Assembly (NCBI RefSeq): GCF_002157225.2
Contig: NZ_CP020038.1
Coordinates: 1,387,001-1,451,000, forward strand
DNA: 64,000 nucleotides
Direction of reading: 5' to 3'
Source: Agarilytica rhodophyticola
GTDB lineage: Bacteria; Pseudomonadota; Gammaproteobacteria; Pseudomonadales; Cellvibrionaceae
The position numbers and the translations under genes were made by a program. Positions within the stretch are counted from its first letter, which is position 1, and every line of letters starts with the position of its first letter. The notes beneath the pieces were generated by a model, which saw nothing but the letters and a program-made list of their open reading frames with translations, did not search any database and was not told where the DNA came from. Below, in pieces: positions 27,189 to 39,095 of this stretch.

Positions 27189-28736
27189 ATGGGTATGACC
27201 TCTGCGCCAGAGACAAACTCTGCACAAATATCAGATTCTCACGAGTATTTCAGCACGCCCTCATTGAAAGGGCTAGTACAGCAGTTATCGCATCTGGCTT
27301 TTTTTGGCGATGGCCTTTCTTTAGTATTGGGTGCAAAGGGGAGTGGTAAGACGGCCCTTTGCAGTGAGCTCACTCAAAACCTCAGTCAAGCCGATGATAC
27401 TATCGCCATAACACTCGATGCCGATTTTGAGTTGGCCGAATGCATGGCTGAAATACTCACTGCTCTTGGTTTACAAGGCTCCGATTCACTGAGTGTGGGG
27501 GAGATGCTGGCCGAGTTGCGCCATTTTGTGCAAGCGCTCGCACAGGATAAAAAACTCGTTACTTTAATTATTGATGATGCCCATTTTCTAGATGACCAAG
27601 CTATTGGCGCACTGATTAGTTTAATGCAAGGACGCACAGAAGCGAATGTGGGTTTACACTTGATACTATTGTCAAAGCCCGGTCTAGATCAGCGTATTGA
27701 TGCTCTGCAAATTATTGATGTGCCGGTCTATGATTTTGATATGCCGAATCTATCGCCCTCTGAGCTTTCCCGTTTTTTTGAGCATTTGCGACCTCAGCTG
27801 GAGCCTCTAGAATCCCCTCAATTGCAAAAAATTTGGGCCAGCTCCCATGGTATGCCAGGGCCAGCTTTGGCTTTATTGGACGAGTTAGATAGCGGAGAAG
27901 TTAAAGATCAGGCCGACGATTTTGTTAACAAAAATAGCGCAATCCCCTACGCTCATATAGCTGCAATCGTGTTGCTTGGCTTGGCGCTTATATGGTCTCT
28001 GTTGTTGACCAATGACGATGGTGACAAGCAGATATCTACACCTATTGCACCGGCTAAAGCTATAAACGGTGACCTTGACCAGCAAACTAAACAACTATAT
28101 CAGAAGAGCCAGGTGCCTACTTTGGAGCCAAAACCTTCTAAGATCGATAATTTAGCGCAGGCTTTGCCCGAGTCTGAGGCAGTGCAAGTGGCAACAGGCC
28201 AACAACAGAAGGATCAAGGCAGTGGAACTATACAGGGCTCTCCAGCAATAGATAACACTGAACCTGCTCTAACTGTGACAGAGCTTGACGAGGCAAAGAC
28301 ACGTTACCGTCTTCCTCCTAAAACCACTGAGCTAAAGACACCCGATTCTGCGCCAAGTAGGCCTGAGGTGATTTCCCCACCTACCATAAAACCACTTGCT
28401 AAAAAACAAGAGAAGGTTGCTAGCGATTTAACTATATCAGAAGCTTATTTGATGCAGCAAAACCCTAATGCCTATACTTTACAGGTAATTGCAGCTAGCG
28501 GAAAAGCCGCTTTAGAGGCATATATAGAACGACAAAGTAACCGTAAAACATTGCATATGTATCGTGGTGTTAGCAAAAGAAAAAACTGGTTTGTAGTGGT
28601 TCAAGGCGTATATTCTTCGAGGGAAGAGGCTCTAAAAGGGATAAAATCTTTGCCAAGTGAGCAGTCTAAAGCTGGTCCGTGGCCACGAAAAATTTCTGCA
28701 ATACAGCAGGAGATCGAAACATTTAGGCGCAAATAG
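27189..28736 (+). CDS. DamX-like AAA ATPase/SPOR-domain protein
   Basis: 515 aa. An N-terminal AAA/ExeA-like ATPase (~20-240) carries Walker A LGAKGSGKTAL and Walker B LIIDDAHFL. A membrane helix (~255-275, IAAIVLLGLALIWSLLL), a Pro/Gln-rich periplasmic linker and a C-terminal SPOR domain (~425-510; NAYTLQVIAASGKAALEAYI) follow. The DamX position between aroB and gltB is conserved in Pseudomonas. It is likely a septum-localised division protein using the SPOR domain to bind peptidoglycan. The start could be the ATG at 27189 or at 27195. Confidence 0.9.
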   Translation: MGMTSAPETNSAQISDSHEYFSTPSLKGLVQQLSHLAFFGDGLSLVLGAKGSGKTALCSELTQNLSQADDTIAITLDADFELAECMAEILTALGLQGSDSLSVGEMLAELRHFVQALAQDKKLVTLIIDDAHFLDDQAIGALISLMQGRTEANVGLHLILLSKPGLDQRIDALQIIDVPVYDFDMPNLSPSELSRFFEHLRPQLEPLESPQLQKIWASSHGMPGPALALLDELDSGEVKDQADDFVNKNSAIPYAHIAAIVLLGLALIWSLLLTNDDGDKQISTPIAPAKAINGDLDQQTKQLYQKSQVPTLEPKPSKIDNLAQALPESEAVQVATGQQQKDQGSGTIQGSPAIDNTEPALTVTELDEAKTRYRLPPKTTELKTPDSAPSRPEVISPPTIKPLAKKQEKVASDLTISEAYLMQQNPNAYTLQVIAASGKAALEAYIERQSNRKTLHMYRGVSKRKNWFVVVQGVYSSREEALKGIKSLPSEQSKAGPWPRKISAIQQEIETFRRK

Positions 28737-28843
28737 CATCTTTTTGCGTAAAATATCTATCAAAATCAAACACTTAAATATCCGAATGCTTGCCATAACG
28801 CACAGCAGCAGGTAACATTCTGCGCCCCATTACACAGAATTGT

Positions 28844-28874
28844 AAAAAAGCCCCTAATATAAAGGGGCTTTTTT
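28844..28874. terminator. Bidirectional intrinsic terminator after the damX-like gene
   Basis: AGCCCC and GGGGCT form a stem flanked by six A on one side and six T on the other, with a 9-nt AT loop. It should stop transcription of the aroKB-damX operon and also any antisense transcription from the gltB side. Confidence 0.9.
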
Positions 28875-29169
28875 GTCTTAACATGTTTTTTATACATGTA
28901 TTTTTGTGGATTGTTGCAGCTCAATTATGGTTTCAACAGCCCCATACCGATAGAGGAAAACGTCGGTAAAACCAAGCATTGGTAATTGGAGCAAATACTG
29001 ATAACTGGAGTAAGTCGCTTGGTTTTCATTGGTGAAAATAAGCCTTGTGCTTGTTTTGTGCGCTGTTTAAGAAAATGGATGCTTTTCTCAGTGGTGCACC
29101 TTGGGATGTGTTCTATGTGGAGTGATCTCCATGTCTGAATCATCAGAGTGTTGGATTGACGAGGTGAAT
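28875..29169. promoter_or_regulatory. Leader/promoter region of gltBD with a 10-bp inverted repeat
   Basis: 295 bp between the terminator and gltB. AAAACCAAGC (28968-28977) is repeated inverted as GCTTGGTTTT (29017-29026) around 39 nt, which would form a long-loop hairpin in the leader or a split binding site. An in-frame ATG at 29131 with GGAG ahead is an alternative gltB start. No promoter could be chosen confidently. Confidence 0.4.
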
Positions 29170-32100
29170 ATGCCTATGAATACTGGTCTTTACAGCTTAG
29201 ACGAGTTTAAAGATAACTGTGGGTTTGGATTGATCGCCCATCTTAAAGGCAAACCTAGCCATAAACTACTGCAAACCGCAATTGAGTCTCTCACTTGCAT
29301 GACCCATCGCGGAGGAATTGCTGCAGATGGCAAAACAGGTGATGGCTGTGGTCTTTTGATTCAAAAGCCAGATAGTTTTTTGCGCAAGATTGCCGCTGAC
29401 GATTTGGGATTTACTCTATCGGAAACCTACGGTGTGGGATCTGTTCAACTGAGTCAAGATCAAGAAAAGTGCCAGCGCGCGCAACAGGCTTTAGAAGAAG
29501 AACTCGCCAGAGAGGGGCTGAAGAACGTTAAGTGGCGTGAAGTTGCCACTGATGCTAGTTGCTTAGGGCCTATAGCTCTGGAGTCCCTGCCACAGTTTTA
29601 TCAAATCTTCGTCAATAGTGAAGATCTTACAGAGCAGCAGCTAAACGCCAAGTTGTTCTTTGCCCGCCGCCGAACTGAGCTGCGAATGGAGCAAGATGAA
29701 GAGTTTTATGTTGCAAGTCTCAGCTGCAAAGTGCTTTCCTACAAAGGTCTGATGATGCCGGTAGATATGCCAAGTTTTTATCTTGATTTGGCTAATCCTG
29801 ATCTGGAAACTGCGATCTGTGTATTTCACCAGCGGTTCTCCACCAATACTCTACCCAAGTGGCCATTAGCCCAGCCTTTTAGAATGCTCGCCCATAATGG
29901 CGAAATTAATACCATTATGGGTAACCGTAATTGGTCGGTTGCTCGCACCAATAAGTTTCAAAGTGACTTATTGCCTAACCTAAGAGAGATCGAACCTCTC
30001 GTTAATCGCGTTGGTTCAGATTCCTCCAGTCTGGACAATATGCTCGAATTGCTATTAACCGGTGGTATGGATCTTTACCGCGCGGCACGTATGTTGGTGC
30101 CACCCGCTTGGCAGAATGTTGAGCATATGGATGAAGACCTTAAAGCATTTTACGAATATAACTCTCAGCATATTGAGCCTTGGGATGGCCCCGCAGGCCT
30201 AGTTCTTACGGATGGCCGCTACGCGGTATGTACGCTCGATCGCAACGGTTTGCGACCCTCTCGTTGGGTGATTACGAAAGATGATGTTATTACCGTGGCC
30301 TCTGAGATTGGTGTTTACGACTATGAGCCTGAAGATGTAGTTGCCAAGGGGCGTTTAGGGCCAGGACAAATTCTTTCCGTAGATACTGAAAATGGTACGT
30401 TGCACCATACGAAAGATATCGATGAGATACTTAAGCACGGTCAGCCCTATCAGAAATGGTTGAAAAATGGCGCCGTCCGTATCGAACAAACCCTCCTTCG
30501 GGAAGTGGCAGAAAACAGCTTGAGCAAGGAAGAAGTTGAAGTTGCCATGAAGCTGTTTCAGATCACATTTGAAGAGAGTGATCAGGTTATACGCCCATTA
30601 GGTGAGAGTGGACAAGAAGCGGTTGGCTCCATGGGAGATGACACCCCCATGGCCGTGCTTTCCAAAAAGCAGCGCCCTCTTTACGATTATTTTCGTCAAC
30701 AGTTTGCTCAGGTAACGAATCCGCCAATAGACCCTCTGCGCGAATCTATTGTGATGTCGCTAGAGACCTGTTTGGGACGGGAGTTGTCAGTATTCACTGA
30801 GTCTGAAGCCCATGCTCACAGAATAGTTCTTCGCAGCCCTGTGTTATCGCCAGTTAAATACCGAGCCTTGATTGAGCTGGATAATAAAGCCTATGCCTCG
30901 CAGTCGTTTAGTCTGGTGTATGACCAAAATGCCAGCACTCTAAAACAGGCCCTGGAAAAACTCCTCGATGACGTCATTATTGCGGTAAAAGCTGGTATTA
31001 CTATCGTGGTGCTTAGCGACTTTAAGCTCGTGCAGGGCCAAGGTGTTATTCATGCACTGCTGGCCACTGGGGCTGTGCATCATCGTTTGACCAACGAAGG
31101 GTTGCGCTGCGATGCCAATATCGTGGTCGAAACTGGCACCGCTCGGGACTCCCATCAGGTGGCCACGCTTATCGGCTATGGTGCTACAGCCGTATACCCC
31201 TATCTGAGTTATTATGCTCTCAACCGCCTAATCGAATCTGATGAGTTATTACTCGACCATAACGACGCATATAAAAACTACCAGCGAGGCATGGATAAAG
31301 GCCTGCTCAAAATCCTGTCTAAGATGGGTATTTCCACAATCGCCTCATACCGGGGGGCGCAGCTTTTTGAAGCTGTTGGCTTATCTGATGAGGTAGTAGA
31401 TCTTTGCTTCAATGGTACGCCCAGTCGTATAAAAGGTGTGACGTTTGAGCAGCTGGAAGAAGATCATAAGCGCTTACTCAAAGAAGCCTGGAATCCTCGC
31501 AAGAAAATTTCTCCAGGAGGTTTACTGAAGTATGTGCACGGCCAGGAGTATCATGCATTTAATCCCGATGTGGTGCAGACCTTACAAGCAGCGGTGCAAT
31601 CAGGCGATTACGCCGTTTGGCGATCTTACAGTGAGTTAGTTAATAATCGACCTGTTGCTACCCTGCGTGATCTCCTGAGCTTGAAGACTGATATTACTCC
31701 ATTGCCGCTAAATAAAGTTGAACCAATAGAAGATATTATTCTTCGTTTTGACTCGGCCGGCATGTCTCTCGGTGCACTTAGTCCGGAAGCTCATGAAGCT
31801 TTAGCCCAGGCGATGAATACCTTGGGTGGTCGCTCAAACAGTGGTGAGGGTGGTGAAGACCCGGCCCGTTACAACACCAATCGCGTATCTAAAATTAAGC
31901 AAATTGCCTCCGGTCGTTTCGGTGTGACACCAGAATATTTAGTTAATGCAGAGGTACTGCAAATCAAAGTGGCGCAAGGAGCGAAGCCGGGTGAAGGTGG
32001 TCAGCTTCCAGGTGGCAAGGTCAACGAGCTAATTGCCCGTTTGCGTTTCTCTGTACCCGGTGTCACCCTCATTTCGCCGCCGCCTCACCATGATATTTAT

Positions 32101-33624
32101 TCTATTGAAGATCTCGCCCAGTTGATTTTTGACCTGAAACAGGTGAACCCTGATGCTCTCGTCTCGGTGAAGCTGGTATCCCGCCCAGGAGTGGGTACTA
32201 TTGCTGCTGGTGTCGCCAAAGCCTATGCAGACTTGATCACTATTTCTGGTTATGACGGTGGCACGGCCGCCAGTCCCCTTACCTCAATTCGTTATGCTGG
32301 CTCGCCGTGGGAGTTGGGCTTAGCAGAAACTCACCAGACCCTGCGTGCTAATGATTTGCGCGGTAAAGTTCGAGTGCAAACCGATGGCGGTTTGAAAACC
32401 GGTCTAGATGTAGTTAAAGCTGCTATTCTCGGAGCGGAGAGTTTTGGTTTTGGTACGGCCCCGATGGTAGCCTTAGGGTGTAAGTACTTGCGTATTTGTC
32501 ACTTGAATAACTGCGCCACTGGTGTTGCCACTCAACAAAAGAAGCTGCGTAAGAATCACTATATCGGTACTGTGGAAATGGCGATGAACTTCTTTAAGTT
32601 TGTTGCAGAAGAAACGCGCGAGTGGATGGCCAAGTTGGGGGTGAGCAAGCTCAGTGACCTGGTAGGTCGTGTTGATTTGCTGGAAACCATAGATGGTACC
32701 ACCAGCAAACACGGCGAACTTGATTTGCAGCCTTTACTTCACACTGATCCTCTGCTTGAAAGTAAGCCTCAGCTTTGCCAAAACTCTAAAAATGTTCCCT
32801 TCGACAAAGGGGTGCTGGCAGAGAAAATGGTGAAGACGGTCTTACCTGCTATTGAAAGTAAGAATGGTGGTATGTTTGAGTTTAATATCACCAATTGTGA
32901 TCGCTCGGTAGGGGCCCGTATCAGTGGTGAAATTGCCAAGCGCTATGGTAATCAGGGTATGGCTGATCACCCTATTGTCCTAAAGCTTAAAGGCGTAGCT
33001 GGCCAGAGCTTAGGGGTTTGGAATGCTGGTGGTCTGCACATGTATCTAGAGGGTGACGCCAACGATTATGTCGGCAAGGGTATGGCGGGCGGCAAGATTG
33101 TGATCCGTCCCCCGGAAGGTTCTAATTTTGCCACCAACACTACCAGCATTATGGGTAATACTTGTCTTTATGGTGCCACTGGAGGCAAGCTCTTCGCTTC
33201 TGGTATTGCCGGGGAGCGTTGCGGTGTTAGAAACTCTGGTGCTCATGTGGTGGTTGAAGGGGCTGGAGATCACTGTTGTGAATATATGACCGGCGGTATC
33301 GTCACCGTTCTTGGTAAGACCGGGGTTAACTTCGGTGCAGGTATGACTGGCGGCTTTGCCTATGTTCTTGATGAAGATCGTACTTTTGTTGACAAGTACA
33401 ACCATGAGTTGGTGGAGATCAGTCGCATTAATACCTACCCCTTAGAAGAATATCGCAACCATTTACGCGGCATTATTGAAGAGTATGTGGGAGAAACTGA
33501 CAGCGAATGGGGTAAAACCCTACTTGATGAGTTTAATCGATATCTCGGCAAATTCTGGTTAGTGAAGCCAAAGGCTTCGAACCTCAATACTTTGTTAAAC
33601 AGCGTTACCAAGCGAGGAGAATAA
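29170..33624 (+). CDS. gltB: Glutamate synthase (NADPH) large subunit
   Basis: 1484 aa from the ATG at 29170 (MPMNTGLY), chosen because GAGG lies 5 nt ahead and Pseudomonas GltB starts similarly. After removal of the N-terminal residues, the amidotransferase nucleophile Cys17 (in [10 protein letters not shown]) becomes the N terminus. Glutaminase domain (~17-440), central domain, FMN-binding synthase domain (~850-1220; [12 protein letters not shown]) and Gly-rich GXGXG beta-helix (~1250-1450) follow in order. The Cys cluster [12 protein letters not shown] supplies the 3Fe-4S ligands. It makes glutamate from glutamine and 2-oxoglutarate with GltD. The gltD gene starts 3 bp later. Confidence 0.98.
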   Translation: MPMNTGLYSLDEFKDNCGFGLIAHLKGKPSHKLLQTAIESLTCMTHRGGIAADGKTGDGCGLLIQKPDSFLRKIAADDLGFTLSETYGVGSVQLSQDQEKCQRAQQALEEELAREGLKNVKWREVATDASCLGPIALESLPQFYQIFVNSEDLTEQQLNAKLFFARRRTELRMEQDEEFYVASLSCKVLSYKGLMMPVDMPSFYLDLANPDLETAICVFHQRFSTNTLPKWPLAQPFRMLAHNGEINTIMGNRNWSVARTNKFQSDLLPNLREIEPLVNRVGSDSSSLDNMLELLLTGGMDLYRAARMLVPPAWQNVEHMDEDLKAFYEYNSQHIEPWDGPAGLVLTDGRYAVCTLDRNGLRPSRWVITKDDVITVASEIGVYDYEPEDVVAKGRLGPGQILSVDTENGTLHHTKDIDEILKHGQPYQKWLKNGAVRIEQTLLREVAENSLSKEEVEVAMKLFQITFEESDQVIRPLGESGQEAVGSMGDDTPMAVLSKKQRPLYDYFRQQFAQVTNPPIDPLRESIVMSLETCLGRELSVFTESEAHAHRIVLRSPVLSPVKYRALIELDNKAYASQSFSLVYDQNASTLKQALEKLLDDVIIAVKAGITIVVLSDFKLVQGQGVIHALLATGAVHHRLTNEGLRCDANIVVETGTARDSHQVATLIGYGATAVYPYLSYYALNRLIESDELLLDHNDAYKNYQRGMDKGLLKILSKMGISTIASYRGAQLFEAVGLSDEVVDLCFNGTPSRIKGVTFEQLEEDHKRLLKEAWNPRKKISPGGLLKYVHGQEYHAFNPDVVQTLQAAVQSGDYAVWRSYSELVNNRPVATLRDLLSLKTDITPLPLNKVEPIEDIILRFDSAGMSLGALSPEAHEALAQAMNTLGGRSNSGEGGEDPARYNTNRVSKIKQIASGRFGVTPEYLVNAEVLQIKVAQGAKPGEGGQLPGGKVNELIARLRFSVPGVTLISPPPHHDIYSIEDLAQLIFDLKQVNPDALVSVKLVSRPGVGTIAAGVAKAYADLITISGYDGGTAASPLTSIRYAGSPWELGLAETHQTLRANDLRGKVRVQTDGGLKTGLDVVKAAILGAESFGFGTAPMVALGCKYLRICHLNNCATGVATQQKKLRKNHYIGTVEMAMNFFKFVAEETREWMAKLGVSKLSDLVGRVDLLETIDGTTSKHGELDLQPLLHTDPLLESKPQLCQNSKNVPFDKGVLAEKMVKTVLPAIESKNGGMFEFNITNCDRSVGARISGEIAKRYGNQGMADHPIVLKLKGVAGQSLGVWNAGGLHMYLEGDANDYVGKGMAGGKIVIRPPEGSNFATNTTSIMGNTCLYGATGGKLFASGIAGERCGVRNSGAHVVVEGAGDHCCEYMTGGIVTVLGKTGVNFGAGMTGGFAYVLDEDRTFVDKYNHELVEISRINTYPLEEYRNHLRGIIEEYVGETDSEWGKTLLDEFNRYLGKFWLVKPKASNLNTLLNSVTKRGE

Positions 33625-35046
<1,422 letters not shown>

Positions 35047-35459
35047 AAACTTTTTTAGTTTTCCTGGCAAATAAGTAATGTGCCAAATAAGCAATTTAAA
35101 TATGTTGCTAATTTGTCAAACCTGACTGTGCCGTTACCTTTGAAAATCTCTTCGGTTTTTGAAAAAGGAAATAGTAAAAATGCTTAACACGATATGGCTA
35201 TTTGAACTGCGTTTTTGCTGCTCATACTGATTAAGCACACGGACTTAAAAAACGAACTTAGAAAATAGGCTAGCCATCAAAGGCTTGCACGTCGACTAGA
35301 AAAGCGTGTTAATGCCAACCACTTTAATTTTAATATGGAAATGATTGTAAGAGAGAGGTTGTCGTGAGGGGGTAATTCCCCATTTTATTGCTCAATTGGC
35401 CGAGTAATATATTTTTCTGGTTTGACTACCTAAAACAATTTAAAGAGGCATAAAGCTTT
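35047..35459. other. 413-bp gltD-hemE intergenic region
   Basis: No reading frame with coding character. It contains the long imperfect palindrome 35184-35312 listed separately. The remainder should hold the hemE promoter, but none was assigned. AGAGGC at 35444-35449 is a weak ribosome-binding sequence ahead of the hemE ATG at 35460. Confidence 0.5.
35184..35312. repeat. 129-bp imperfect palindrome between gltD and hemE
   Basis: Nested inverted arms: TTAACACG/CGTGTTAA (35184/35305), TGGCTA/TAGCCA (35195/35271), CTATTT/AAATAG (35198/35263) and CGTTTTT/AAAAACG (35210/35248), with a TGCT/AGCA tip. This much nested pairing in a non-coding spacer suggests a folded RNA, a MITE-like remnant or a recombination-type hairpin. 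It shares no obvious sequence with the element at 12341-12517. Confidence 0.45.
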
Positions 35460-36527
35460 ATGGCTGAGTTACAAAATGATGTATTTCTTCGAGCTCTTCA
35501 ACGTCAGCCTGTTGAACGCACACCGGTATGGATGATGCGCCAAGCGGGACGTTATCTCCCTGAGTATCGTGCCACGCGAGCACAAGCCGGTGACTTTATG
35601 TCGTTGTGTAAAAATCCTGAATTGGCCTGTGAAGTGACCTTGCAGCCCCTGGCTCGTTATCCAATTGATGCTGCAATTCTGTTTTCCGATATCTTAACTA
35701 TTCCTGATGCTATGGGATTGGGTTTGTATTTTGAAACAGGTGAGGGACCTCGTTTTAAGAAAACGGTGAGAACCGCCGAGGAAGTTGATGCCTTACCTAT
35801 TCCCAAGGCTGAGTCTGACTTGTCTTACGTTATGGATGCAGTAAAAACTATTCGTCGTGAGCTAAATGGCTCGGTGCCATTGATTGGTTTTTCTGGTAGC
35901 CCCTGGACCCTCGCCACTTACATGGTAGAAGGTGGTTCTAGTAAGGATTTTAGACAAGCGAAAGCGATGATATACGACCAGCCTGAGTTAGCTAAACGCT
36001 TACTGGACAAATTGGCCGACGCTGTCACTGACTATTTAAATGCTCAAATTAAAGCGGGGGCTCAGGCGGTACAAATTTTTGACTCTTGGGGCGGTTCATT
36101 AGCGCATGACGCTTATCGCGAATTTTCTCTGGCGCCCATGCACAAAATATTGAAAGGTTTGATTCGCGAGCACGAAGGGAGGCGAGTTCCTGTTATTATG
36201 TTTACCAAAGGTGGCGGGCAGTGGTTAGAAGCGATGGCGGCAACAGGCCCGGACTGTCTGGGGCTCGATTGGACGACTGATATTGGTGGCGCGCGTGCGC
36301 GCGTGGGTGCTCAAGTCGCCTTGCAAGGCAATATGGATCCTGCGGTGTTATATGCAAAACCACATCGTATCGCGCAAGAAGTAGAGACTATCCTGGAGCG
36401 TTTTGGTCATGGTACAGGCCATATTTTTAACCTCGGACACGGTATCACGCCTGAAGTAAAGCCTGATAATGCCAAGGCATTTTTTGAGGCAGTTAGAGAG
36501 TTATCACCAAAATATCATGTCGGATAA
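35460..36527 (+). CDS. hemE: Uroporphyrinogen decarboxylase
   Basis: 355 aa, full length. It removes four carboxyl groups from uroporphyrinogen III to make coproporphyrinogen III. The N-terminal signature [17 protein letters not shown], the active-site [18 protein letters not shown] and the C-terminal FNLGHGITP are all intact. It follows gltBD, as in Pseudomonas. Confidence 0.98.
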   Translation: MAELQNDVFLRALQRQPVERTPVWMMRQAGRYLPEYRATRAQAGDFMSLCKNPELACEVTLQPLARYPIDAAILFSDILTIPDAMGLGLYFETGEGPRFKKTVRTAEEVDALPIPKAESDLSYVMDAVKTIRRELNGSVPLIGFSGSPWTLATYMVEGGSSKDFRQAKAMIYDQPELAKRLLDKLADAVTDYLNAQIKAGAQAVQIFDSWGGSLAHDAYREFSLAPMHKILKGLIREHEGRRVPVIMFTKGGGQWLEAMAATGPDCLGLDWTTDIGGARARVGAQVALQGNMDPAVLYAKPHRIAQEVETILERFGHGTGHIFNLGHGITPEVKPDNAKAFFEAVRELSPKYHVG

Positions 36528-36550
36528 GGCGCATAATGAAGGTTTTTGTT

Positions 36551-36575
36551 AAACTTAGTTATCAAAACTAAGTTT
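36551..36575. repeat. Perfect 10-bp hairpin after hemE
   Basis: AAACTTAGTT and AACTAAGTTT around a 5-nt loop, 24 bp after the hemE stop. The stem is AT-rich and is not followed by a clean T-run, so it may be a weak terminator of hemE or a 3'-end stabilising hairpin. Confidence 0.45.
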
Positions 36576-36668
36576 CTTGTGCCTTGTGTGGTTACAAGGT
36601 TTAAGTACTATAGTTATAATCCCGATGAAAAAATAACAGGACAATTGCTCTAGCAAGAGGAAGTTTTT

Positions 36669-38075
36669 TTGGGAATTAAACAGGTCAAAGTCGCAGCGAA
36701 TGAACTTACGGTCGGAATGTTTGTTTCCGGTCTTGATCGCCCGTGGACGCAAACCCCGTTTCCCTTACAAGGATTTTATATTCGCGATGCAGATGAAATT
36801 CGTGAACTCAAAGTACACTGTAGTCACGTTTATATCGATGTTGTCAAAGGCTCGGGTCCTGTTAAGACCAACCTCAAAAATTTAACTGGCGCTGGTGTCG
36901 GCGGCACAAAAGAACGCAGAAAACTAGAGCGAAATAGTAAAAGCGCGAAAGTTACCGATGTTGCGCCGCTAAAAATTCGCCGAGATCTATACGAAGTCGA
37001 GCACGGCCTCGAGAAGGAAATAGGCCAGGCTAAGGAGCTACATCAACAAGTATATGGCGCGGTCAGCAGCGTTATGGAGCAAGTTGAAAGAGATCATAAT
37101 AATATTCCCATTGCTGAAACAAAGCGTGTTGCTAGCAATATGGTGGATAGTGTATTGCGCAGTCCTGACGCCTTCACTTGGTTGAGCCGAGTGCGCGAGA
37201 AAGATGAGTATACTTACAGCCATTCGGTGCGTTCAGCTGTGTGGGCTATTTTATTTGGCCGCCATATCGGTATGCCTAAATCCGAGCTAGATATTCTCGC
37301 AATGGGAGTGCTGTTAAAAGATATTGGCAAAACTCGTATTCCAGAGCACCTCATCTATAAAACTAATCGTTCGGAAGCAGAGCAGGATGCCTACGAGAAA
37401 TTTGTTGACTACGGGGTAGAAATATTAAGGAAGTTGCCTGATGTAAAACCGCGGGTGACATCTGTTGTTAAATCTCATTGCGAGCGAGTTAACGGTAGTG
37501 GCTTCCCAAGTCATTTGCGAGGTGACAAGATTCCTCTATTAGGGAAAATTGCTGGAATTGTTACTTTTTATGATGAGACGACCAATCCCCGAGGTTTAGA
37601 TAAGCCCCTGTCTCCCTCTAAAGCTGTAGCTAAGTTGTATGAGCAAAGAGGCGTTGAATTCCAGGAAGAAATGGTAGTTGAATTTATTCGCGCCATTGGC
37701 CTTTACCCTACAGGTACACAAGTAGAGTTGTCCACGGGCGAAGTTGCCGTGGTTGTGGAACAGAATTTTGAACGTCGTTTAAAGCCTATTGTGATGGTAG
37801 TCACCGACGCAGTAAAACAGACTTTATTTGATCCTTTTGTGTTAGATCTAGCTGAACATGACCGTATTAATCAAGCTAAGATTGATTCGGGCAAAGCCAC
37901 TCGTCATGAAATTGATCGTATTGAAATTGTCCAGGATCTTGAACCTGGTGAATACGATATTGATATTGCTACTATTCGTGATACTTACATCGAAAGTAAA
38001 GTAAAAGAAGGCAAAGGCCTTTTCTCTATCTTTAAGCGCAACCTGAAGAAGATTTCAGGTCGCTCTCGTAGCTAA
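36669..38075 (+). CDS. HD-GYP-related protein with DUF3391 domain, degenerate catalytic site
   Basis: 468 aa; TTG start supported by AGAGGAAG 5 nt ahead. An N-terminal DUF3391 domain (~1-130; VGMFVSGLDRPW) precedes an HD-GYP domain (~170-370). The canonical HD metal pair is Lys217-Asp218 (LLKDIGK), the HHE pair is His270-Cys271 (SHCER), the HP ligand is absent (FVDYG) and GYP is GFP. The first His (H185) and the Asp of FYDETT remain. With these ligands lost, c-di-GMP hydrolysis is unlikely; it may act as a c-di-GMP receptor or scaffold. It is separate from hemE (141-bp spacer). Confidence 0.9.
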   Translation: MGIKQVKVAANELTVGMFVSGLDRPWTQTPFPLQGFYIRDADEIRELKVHCSHVYIDVVKGSGPVKTNLKNLTGAGVGGTKERRKLERNSKSAKVTDVAPLKIRRDLYEVEHGLEKEIGQAKELHQQVYGAVSSVMEQVERDHNNIPIAETKRVASNMVDSVLRSPDAFTWLSRVREKDEYTYSHSVRSAVWAILFGRHIGMPKSELDILAMGVLLKDIGKTRIPEHLIYKTNRSEAEQDAYEKFVDYGVEILRKLPDVKPRVTSVVKSHCERVNGSGFPSHLRGDKIPLLGKIAGIVTFYDETTNPRGLDKPLSPSKAVAKLYEQRGVEFQEEMVVEFIRAIGLYPTGTQVELSTGEVAVVVEQNFERRLKPIVMVVTDAVKQTLFDPFVLDLAEHDRINQAKIDSGKATRHEIDRIEIVQDLEPGEYDIDIATIRDTYIESKVKEGKGLFSIFKRNLKKISGRSRS

Positions 38076-38099
38076 TTTCTAGTAATTTATGTCATGTAT

Positions 38100-38957
38100 T
38101 TAGCGTTTCTTGTATTGAGCAATAAGCTCTCCCATCTTAATTGAACTGTCAGCACTAATTTCTTCACTCCACTCTAAGCTATTTTCCGGAAACAGCATGA
38201 CGATGGTTGAACCTAATTTAAAACGACCCATCTCTTCGCCTTTTTGCAAAGTAATGTTTTCTTGCAGTCCATAATTAGTGGTATGAATTTTTCGTTCTAT
38301 AGGGGCGACTTGACCTGCCCATATAGTTTCAATCGAAGCCACAATCATTGCGCCTACCAAGACTAATGCTACAGGTCCTATCTCTGTTTTGAATACACAA
38401 ATAACCCGCTCATTTCTTGCAAATAGGCGAGGTACATTCTCTGTGGTGGTAGGATTAACAGAGAATAAATCACCTGGAACATAACACATAGATATTAATT
38501 CACCAGTAATAGGCATATGCAAACGGTGATAATCTTTCGGTGATAAGTATATTGTCGCGAACTCACCGTTGGTAAATTCTTTAGCGAGGTTGTGATCACC
38601 TCCTAGTAATTCGTAAGCACTAAAGTCATGCCCCTTGGCTTGAAATATTCTGCCATCATTAATAGGCCCTAGTTGACTAAAAGCACCATCTGCAGGGCTA
38701 ACAATACCGGACTCAGTGCTGTCTATCGGGCGAGCATCTGGTTTTAGTGGTCGGCAAAAGAAGTCGTTAAAACAAGCATAACTGTTAGGGTCACTATTTT
38801 CGGCTTCATTCATGTTGACCTTATAAGTAGCGACAAACTTATTAATGAACAAAGATTTAATCCAATGAATTTTAGTGGCTGCAAACCATCCTACACAGCG
38901 GGACAATAAATGTTGCGGTGTTAAATACTGTAATGTAATAAAAATAAAGCTTTTCAA
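38100..38957 (-). CDS. psd: Phosphatidylserine decarboxylase proenzyme
   Basis: 285 aa. The LGST motif (near residue 248) is the self-cleavage site that makes the pyruvoyl alpha chain, and the catalytic DYHRLHMP is visible. Psd makes phosphatidylethanolamine on the inner membrane. It converges with the HD-GYP gene (24 bp). It is followed upstream by the sulfurtransferase gene on the same strand, as in Pseudomonas. Confidence 0.97.
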   Translation of the reverse strand: MKSFIFITLQYLTPQHLLSRCVGWFAATKIHWIKSLFINKFVATYKVNMNEAENSDPNSYACFNDFFCRPLKPDARPIDSTESGIVSPADGAFSQLGPINDGRIFQAKGHDFSAYELLGGDHNLAKEFTNGEFATIYLSPKDYHRLHMPITGELISMCYVPGDLFSVNPTTTENVPRLFARNERVICVFKTEIGPVALVLVGAMIVASIETIWAGQVAPIERKIHTTNYGLQENITLQKGEEMGRFKLGSTIVMLFPENSLEWSEEISADSSIKMGELIAQYKKR

Positions 38958-39095
38958 TCGACAATTCTCTTTTGAGTAATGTGTTTAGAAGACATTTGAT
39001 AACCGCTGCACTTGTCGAGACGGCGTTCGCGAGTCATGAAACAGCTTCTAAGGTTTAAATACGCATCCTACACAATAATTTGTAAAGTCAGTTTT

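Noticed and set aside
29101-29169. N-terminal extension of gltB to an upstream ATG
   Set aside because: Family N termini match the later start, which has GAGG at proper spacing; the extension has no similarity to known GltB prosequences.
33046-33405. 119-codon open frame antisense to gltB
   Set aside because: Shadow of the conserved Gly-rich C-terminal domain of GltB.
35184-35312. Integron attC site
   Set aside because: The right-hand box does not match GTTRRRY, and no integrase or cassette-like gene is nearby in this housekeeping region.
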